A DNA stretch of 64,000 nucleotides from Allodiplogaster sudhausi. Its lineage: Eukaryota; Nematoda; Chromadorea; Rhabditida; Diplogasteridae. Location of the stretch: assembly GCA_945643635.1 (NCBI GenBank), contig CALZFC010000001.1:5037501-5101500 (forward strand), in the 5' to 3' direction. Positions 58,587 through 64,000 of this stretch are shown one piece after another. Numbering within the stretch: the first letter of the stretch is position 1; each line of letters starts with the position of its first letter. The position numbers and the translations under genes are program-made. The notes below the pieces were generated by a model, which saw only the letters and a program-made list of their open reading frames with translations, ran no database searches and had not been told where the DNA came from.

Positions 58587-60480
58587 AAAATCGATACTGT
58601 CATTGGTAGGGACTCCCAATCCAGATGTGATGGATGTATGTTGCAGAGAATTTTGTCGCGTACTGAATAGTACGATCCACATTCTGTTCTCGCTGAAAAC
58701 ATTGAAAATACAGCGCTTCAAATAGTTTTAGGTCATTTTCTAATAATGGCTGAAAAATCGAAAAATGCGTATTTTTTCATGGAATATGATATCTTTATGA
58801 AATTTTGACAGAGAGGTTTAATGAAATAAAACGTGCTGAATCTAATTAAATGGTTCATTTCATGTTAGAACCAGAATTTAACTTCTTTTTCACGCATTCC
58901 TTGAATCCTACATATCCAAGGTACGCCTATTTGAGCCTAATATTTACCCCCTTCGGGACCTCTACGCGAAACGAAAAGAATATATGTTATACAGTTTTTA
59001 ATGCTCTATATTTTGAGATATAACACCCACACACAAATGAGTATAAGGTACTTAACCGTCAAATTCAAATATTAAAAGTAATTTTTCGATGTGAAAATGA
59101 AATAGTTGACTGAAACACATCATTGCTGTTTTGTTTAGAATCCAACGGTGATGCCAATAAAAAAAAGAAAATTGAAAAATATTGATGACAAAGAAAGTTA
59201 TGTGTACTTAAACGTTTCCCTTACTTTTGCATGCCCAGGCAAGGAAAAATTTTTTATAGCAAATTTGACCTTCTAATTTTCTTTATAGTGCGCATAGGTA
59301 TCCCTGATTAAATTTTGGATTGCCAAATCAAAAATTTCTACCCCGGGGCAGGCCCCCATGGAGGGCTGCGTGATCCTTACAGAGAGGCTCTCTTAAAGCT
59401 TATAACAAAATATTGTGAAGTTGAAAGTTCATAGGAAGGGGTTCAGCTTGTAGAAAATTTCACGCTCTTTCTTTTGGTGTCTGTTTGGACGTGCGAAAAT
59501 GATTATGAAGTACTGATTTATAGTGGCGCGCCGGGATAATCGATTAGGAAACTTCAGCGCATCCTAAGTTTCCAAACCCAAATAGTTAATTTGAAAGCTC
59601 TTTTCACGCTCTATACAGCTTTATAGGTTTGGTTCTGGTAAAATGAGAAACACGTTGTCTGAGCTCCCTCAAACTTAAAAGAGTATAAAAGATGGAAAGT
59701 TGAACATTTTCAGGTTTTTCTTCTTCCATGGTTTAGAGCAATGTCTTGGCTATTATATTGCTAATTTTAATCTCAATATCTCAACAAAGTGCGTCGCAAC
59801 GACCTCAGACGTGCATCCAACTCGCCTCCTAGTGCGGCGAGCCTAATAATTCAAGCCCTCATAACAAATGAACAAGGCATTTTCCGATGCTTAGACCACT
59901 TCCAATCGATTCCGCGTATCAGAAAGTACCTATAAGGAACTTTTGAACAGAATCCAAGCCGGTCGACTTTGGCTATGTCCGCGGCCTCTTTGATTCATTT
60001 TGATTCTCTCGCAAATCGCGTCATATGATGCGATTTCAACTTTCTGCGCTTAGGTGCAGGAAATTGCACCCATTAGTGTCAATGGAAGCGCATTGAAATA
60101 TGATTAGAGAATTTGTTGTTGATATCGCAAAACATCTTTTATAATATTTTTCGACTGAACAACTCGGCATAAGTTACGAGTCAAGTTTAAAAGTCGCCGC
60201 AATCCAAATCACTCGGTTCGTAGCAGCCGACTTCGCCGTGCGTCGCTTTGAGGAAGAAGTCGCAGTACGCCGACACTCTCGTATATGCGGCTTCAACAGA
60301 GTAATATAGTATGGAAATTAAACAATCTATTTCCTTGCGGAAAAATTTGCATAAGGGTATATTAAAAATACTTGAGATCCACGAGGTTACTTAATGTTGA
60401 ATGCCATTGGAATCTTGTACATATGTACATACATACATGTACTGTTTGTAGTTCGAATTGTAAGATGGTGTGATGCAATT
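58587..60480. repeat. Segmental duplication, copy 2
   Basis: Almost identical to 55009-56893 (offset 3578). Visible differences include TTTTAATGA against TTTAATGA-type changes near 58816, an extra A near 59163 and several changes in the protease exon near 60235 (GTGCGTCGCTTTGAGG against TCGTGTGGCGTTGAGA). Diversity thus concentrates at the exon, perhaps through conversion with the copy at 63500. Confidence 0.9.
60187..60290 (-). pseudogene. Solo last exon of a trypsin-like gene
   Basis: The exon reads AAYTRVSAYCDFFLKATHGE and ends EPSDLDCGDF before TAA, the counterpart of 56712-56609 and 63603-63500. The rest of this gene copy is absent: homology to copy 1 stops at 60590, where a Tc1-like ACAGTACCGCCC terminus begins. 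It cannot be translated on its own. Confidence 0.8.
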
Positions 60481-60593
60481 AGCTACTCAATTTTCGTAAT
60501 TTTTGAGACTTCGATTTTTGCAAGAAATACCCAACACTACAAATTCCACGCAGTTACATACATACATCCTTATGGTTAAACATATGTACATAC

Positions 60594-60655
60594 AGTACCG
60601 CCCAACATTTCTGGTACATATATTAATTATATTAACTATATTAATATAAATAATT
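60594..60655. mobile_element. Tc1-like terminus next to the LTR element
   Basis: ACAGTACCGCCCAACATTTC begins exactly where homology of the protease 3' region ends. Its partner end may be the GGGCGGTACTGTA-type end, not found on the right of this locus before 63.5 kb. A short AT-rich stretch separates it from the LTR element. Confidence 0.4.
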
Positions 60656-60869
60656 TATTCTGGCCCTTGGTTCTACCCTTCTTCTGTTCGACATTTAATA
60701 ACGACGAATCAATGCAGGAACATAATAGCACAATGCAAGTAGTAATTTATGGCAGCAACATGTCAGTGGTAGAATGGATGTGAAAGAATGAAGAAGTGAT
60801 AGATTAGAAAGATTAGCCAGGGGCGTGGCCTTGGGCGAGGCTATTCCCCGCCCATGGTTCGCCAGAACA
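60656..60869 (-). repeat. Downstream (3') LTR
   Basis: Copy of 62110-62323 with the shared GGTTCTACCCTTCTTCTG near its right-strand start and the GGTTCGCCAGAACA edge. It contains the GGGCGTGGCCTTGGGCGAGG block. Confidence 0.85.
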
Positions 60870-60944
60870 CTCCCGCCTAAGGCGAGTTGACTGGAAGTTC
60901 ACCAGAATTGGGTTGCAAACAAAAATACAATTTAAACGGGAAGA

Positions 60945-61544
60945 TTAAACGAAGTGCCGACCACTTCTCTCTGTTTCATTCCTTCGTTTCGATTGGAATT
61001 CAAAACCAGGATGCGAGAATGAAGTGGTCGCAGAGAAGGAGAGAAGAGGATGGCTTATGCTCTTCTTTTTCTCTTGCCGAGCACGGGTAGAGATGGTAGA
61101 TGAAGATATGGGATGATATTCGGTGGCTGATTCAGATTCAGTCGGATTTTCTCTCAGCATCCTGTTCTCTCTCGTCGTGCAATCTCTCTCACTGTAGAAG
61201 TTATCATATGGCGAGCGCGATCGGCTACGCGAAGGAGAAAGAGAAGAAGTGCGTGAAGAGGAAAAGAGAGAACGCGTGTACTTGCGCCCAAAGTTCTTTG
61301 GGCAAATTGACTGATGATGAACGCGGCAACAGTTATGACAAATTTCTTTGTCACAGGTGTCAGCACTGTGATTTGTGCCTAGGCAGTTCCAACAGGCACC
61401 TTCTTTGGCAATTAATTTTCGGCGCTGATACAGATTCTGAACCATTCGGCATTTCTCTGAGGAATGATTTCTTTTGCAGAAGAAGCATAACGGCTCTTCT
61501 TTTGAAGTGGAAATGTTAGAATTGGATGATGATGAATTTTTCAT
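60945..61544 (-). CDS. Gag-like zinc-knuckle protein fragment
   Basis: A 199-codon frame with three Cys/His clusters: CFFCKRNHSSEKC, CWNCLGTNHSADTC and CHNCCRVHHQSIC. Only the second has the canonical C-x2-C-x4-H-x4-C spacing. A Ser/Arg-rich segment follows (SPSRSRSRSPYD) and a basic tail. This triple-knuckle arrangement with a final HHxxxC is common in BEL/Pao gag-pol proteins, where it binds the element's RNA before the protease. Here the frame stops before any protease motif. Sequence 61545-62109 upstream, with short GTCCGCGGAACTCCGT repeats, may encode the rest of gag in other frames. Confidence 0.7.
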   Translation of the reverse strand: MKNSSSSNSNISTSKEEPLCFFCKRNHSSEKCRMVQNLYQRRKLIAKEGACWNCLGTNHSADTCDKEICHNCCRVHHQSICPKNFGRKYTRSLFSSSRTSSLSPSRSRSRSPYDNFYSERDCTTRENRMLRENPTESESATEYHPISSSTISTRARQEKKKSISHPLLSFSATTSFSHPGFEFQSKRRNETERSGRHFV

Positions 61545-61769
61545 AAAAAAATTTTTTGGCAGAAAATCCTTATACTTCGAGAAGGGATTATCTATTTCAA
61601 GAATGGCCTTTTCTTGTAATTCTTGTAGGCAAATGTCCTATTCTATTGGGTCACCTTTAGAAAAAGCTCTGAACAACCACTTAGATACGTCATCCATCAC
61701 TCCTCGTATAGAAGAAAGTCAGACCAAACAGAGAAGGTGGAAGATGGTTGTGAAGTTCTTACATGCAGT

Positions 61770-61985
61770 ACAGCGCCGCTCCGTGTAGTGACGTTGACGA
61801 AGGAAGAATTGGAAGAGGGGGGGGGGGGGTCCGCGGAACTCCGTGTAGTGGCGCTGACGTTCTGCTCGACTCTACGGCGGGGATTGTTGTCGGACTGTCC
61901 CGTTCTGCGAAGGGGATAGTTGGCGTACTGTTGGAAGAGGGGGGGGGTCCGCGGAACTCCGTATAGTAGCGCTGACGTGAAGAAG
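61770..61985. repeat. Internal repeats of CTCCGTGTAGTG-type units in the LTR element
   Basis: GAACTCCGTGTAGTGGCGCT, a diverged GCTCCGTGTAGTGACGTT and GAACTCCGTATAGTAGCGCT recur at 61779, 61837 and 61953, with G runs and GGTCCGCG between the later two. A fourth CTCCGTGTAGTG is at 62009. They lie where a leader or early gag would be. Confidence 0.7.
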
Positions 61986-62109
61986 GAAAGGAATGGAAAT
62001 TGCTGGTCACTCCGTGTAGTGTTCAGCAGCAGGGGTTAAAGGGACTGCCTGGCTCCTTGTAGCAGGGCAGTTGCAAAGGAACAGAAGGAAGGGCTCCCAG
62101 ACGCACCTA

Positions 62110-62323
62110 TATTCTGGCTCTTGGTTCTACCCTTCTTCTGTTCGGCATTTAATAACGACGAATCAATGCAGGAACATAATAGCACAATGCAAGTAGTAAT
62201 TTATGGCAACAACATGTCATTGGTAGAATGGATGTGAAAGAATGAAGAAGTGATAGAATAGAAAGATTAGCCAAGGGCGTGGCCTTGGGCGAAGCTATTC
62301 CCCGCCCATGGTTCGCCAGAACA
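62110..62323 (-). repeat. Upstream (5') LTR
   Basis: Partner of 60656-60869. On the minus strand it would hold the promoter and the start of element transcription. The adjoining interior starts TAGGTGCGTCTGGGAG, possibly a tRNA primer-binding site, though it lacks the usual TGG start. Confidence 0.85.
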
Positions 62324-62328
62324 TAATT

Positions 62329-63499
62329 TCAATTAATTTTTCAGCGCTCATGGCGCATTTCGACGTAGTTTTCTGTACAAACTAGACTAATTCGATGCTG
62401 ATAAATACGTTGGAATCATTAGTTTCTCAAAAAAAGTAGACAATGACGAGAAAATTCATGTTTTAGTCCGAAATTATTTGAAATATGCAGCGTCTCAAGA
62501 TTTTTCCCGGCTCGAATGCGTTTGATCGACTTCGCTTCGTATTCTAGATATAATTTACCCAACTTTTTTATGTGGATAAGTTAAACTTAAGACTTTTGTA
62601 TGTCCAGATAATTTGAGCAAGAACGACATTTTTTCCGTTCTATTTCCGAATTGACAAAATGTATCAAGAAAACAATATTTGTATACATGATTAAAAAAAA
62701 TAACCGGCATAGCTAAAGTGTAGAAATTGAGGGAGAAGAAGAAGTAGAAGACAAGAACTTGCAGTCGGCATCTCGTACGACTGTTCTTCTCAGATGTATG
62801 CAAATATCAGTATTTATGCTTGTAAAAACCAGCTCATCTTGATGAAAAGGATCGTTCGATGTTTACAACGAAAACTTCACTGCCTTTCCCATGCGAATCA
62901 GTAACAGATGAAGATTTACCTCTTCTTCTTCTTCTTTCCTTTTTTCAATGGTCCTTCTTTGCCTTTCAACTTGAGATGTATTCTAACAAACTGAATCGCT
63001 GTTGGAACAATTCTGATTCATCTGAATATTGTTATCCTTATGATCTATACTTTTTGATCGTAAAGACATTGTTGCTTTGGCGCCGATAAAATTCACTTTG
63101 CGCGAAAATGTGCAGTCAATACTTTGCATACCATAAGGTTGCTGCAATTTCTGAAGTGTCTGATTCACTCACACTTCCGTGAGGTATGAGTCCTTGGTAA
63201 CATTCAGAGCGAATATGTTTGACGATGAGCTTGGCCGAGTCCTTCGACAACGACGACAAGTTATCGTTTAATGCACAGTCATTTCTATTCATTTATTTAT
63301 TTACATATTTACATCATAAATGAATATGATGCTATTGCCACTTCCAGCGCTCTGATGCAGGAAATTGCATACACGAGGGTCAATTTATAGATAAACTGCG
63401 CTTTAGGTTCATACGATTAGAGAATTTGTTGTTGAGATCGCTAAACATCTTTTATTGTATTTCTCGACTGAGCAACATGGAATTGGTTACGATTGAAGT
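62329..63499. other. Spacer before the last protease gene
   Basis: AT-rich with no supported gene. From about 63350 it resembles the 3' flank of the other protease copies (GATTAGAGAATTTGTTGTTGA at 63417, also at 56524 and 60102), so the duplicated unit once extended to here. Short frames at 62555-63170 show no family likeness. Confidence 0.55.
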
Positions 63500-63919
63500 T
63501 TAGAATTCATTGCAATCCAAGTCTTGCGGTTCGTCACAGCCGACTTCGCCGTGCGTAGCGTCGAGGAAGAAGTCGCAGTACGCCGACACTCTCGTGTACG
63601 CGGCTTCAACAGGAAATGTAGCAAAGAAATGAAATAATCTATTTTCATTTTCTTTTCTAAAATCGTCTAAGAGAGCGAGCTGCAGTTCATCACTCAATTT
63701 TCGGTTGCTTTCCCTATGATTTTTGCAAGAAACACCGAAAACTACAAATTGCACGCTGTTGCATAAATATATGTAACTTTCTATTGCGTGCTTGCCACAA
63801 AAAAAGAAGGACGTACCGTTACCACCGCACGCATTGATTACGGCACCAAACGATACGACGCCGTACTGGTAATACAAATCGTTGCGAGAACGCACTACGA
63901 GTGGGCCACCATCATCACC
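63500..63919 (-). CDS. Trypsin-like serine protease homologue, partial at window edge, catalytic Ser replaced by Asp
   Basis: Two exons are visible, 63919-63817 (GDDGGPLVVRSRND, YQYGVVSFGAVINACGGNG) and 63603-63500 (AAYTRVSAYCDFFLDATHGE, ending DLDCNEF), joined through a GTACGT donor and a TTGAAG acceptor. Exon lengths (103 and 104) equal those at 57576-57474 and 56712-56609. As there, the serine of GDSGGP is Asp (GAT codon), a substitution shared by both genes and so likely older than the duplication. The gene continues past 64000. It would be a secreted chymotrypsin-fold protein without protease activity, or a pseudogene. The GA-rich sequence at 63925-63995 belongs to the preceding intron. 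Confidence 0.75.
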   Translation of the reverse strand, partial: GDDGGPLVVRSRNDLYYQYGVVSFGAVINACGGNGTSFFFCGKHAIESYIYLCNSVQFVVFGVSCKNHRESNRKLSDELQLALLDDFRKENENRLFHFFATFPVEAAYTRVSAYCDFFLDATHGEVGCDEPQDLDCNEF

Positions 63920-64000
63920 CTTGAATGTGAGAGAGACAAATTAGAGATAGAATAAGAAGAGAGCAAGAGAAAGATTGAGATGGAGAGAGATACACAAACA

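Larger units (their letters stand above)
60656..62323 (-). mobile_element. Non-autonomous LTR retrotransposon with 5-bp TSD
   Basis: Two direct repeats of 214 bp (60656-60869 and 62110-62323) differ at a few bases and are flanked by an exact 5-bp duplication TAATT (60651-60655 and 62324-62328). Read on the minus strand the LTR begins TGTTCTGGCG. The 1.24-kb interior carries a gag-like frame and no protease, reverse transcriptase or integrase, so the copy depends on enzymes from another element. A G-rich TAGGCGGGAG just before the downstream LTR may be the polypurine tract. The zinc-knuckle gag suggests the BEL/Pao group. Near-identical LTRs indicate recent insertion. Confidence 0.88.

Noticed and set aside
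1..64000. CRISPR arrays, bacterial operons, rRNA genes or a complete functional tRNA
   Set aside because: No regularly spaced direct repeats with unique spacers, no rRNA-like sequence, and all tRNA-like sequences lack a full cloverleaf.

Overview
This window is animal nuclear DNA. It is intron-rich, AT-biased and crowded with repeats, and there is no operon of the bacterial kind. The gene content points to a nematode: three or more 7-transmembrane chemoreceptor genes of the Str type, one of the Sra/Sre/Srab type, two small secreted C6-like proteins, two PP1-like phosphatase paralogues and several trypsin-like exons. Introns end in TTTTCAG-like acceptors. Long CT/GA microsatellites and scattered TACATATGTA words suggest a diplogastrid such as Pristionchus, but that is an inference from style, not a species call.

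Layout. 1-1773: minus-strand ionotropic-receptor-like gene running off the left edge. 2690-10950: tandem pair of C6-like secreted protein genes with Thr/Pro repeats (3528-5222 and 8913-10873, plus strand). 11715-14475: minus-strand Sra/Sre-type receptor. 16900-34600: minus-strand Str receptor cluster (pseudogene at 17480-18384, best copy at 24044-25662, exon relic near 32050, nearly complete copy at 33054-34586), broken up by a 3.5-kb near-perfect palindrome (18668-22179) and a 5.2-kb nest of inverted repeats (25693-30932) holding a complete hAT element with its 8-bp target duplication. 37500-46330: tandem duplication carrying two PP1-like genes whose catalytic metal-binding motifs are degraded while exon phases are kept. 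48817-50973: Str-type pseudogene invaded by two small elements. 51418-54296: 3' end of a short-chain dehydrogenase gene followed by a 5'-truncated RTE-type LINE. 54289-60590: palindromic element and a recent segmental duplication carrying the 3' parts of trypsin-like genes. 60656-62323: small LTR retrotransposon with gag only. 63500-64000: a further trypsin-like gene running off the right edge.

Function. The intact genes are sensory (ionotropic receptor, Sra- and Str-type receptors), secreted (C6-like, trypsin-like) or phosphatase-related, the classes nematodes expand in clusters. The most distinctive content is structural: at least five long inverted repeats, two elements nested inside other elements, and degenerate-catalysis paralogues (PP1-like without its metal ligands; trypsin-like with Asp in place of the catalytic Ser). 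All exon models were read by eye from splice consensus and frame, so edges may be off by some bases where stated.
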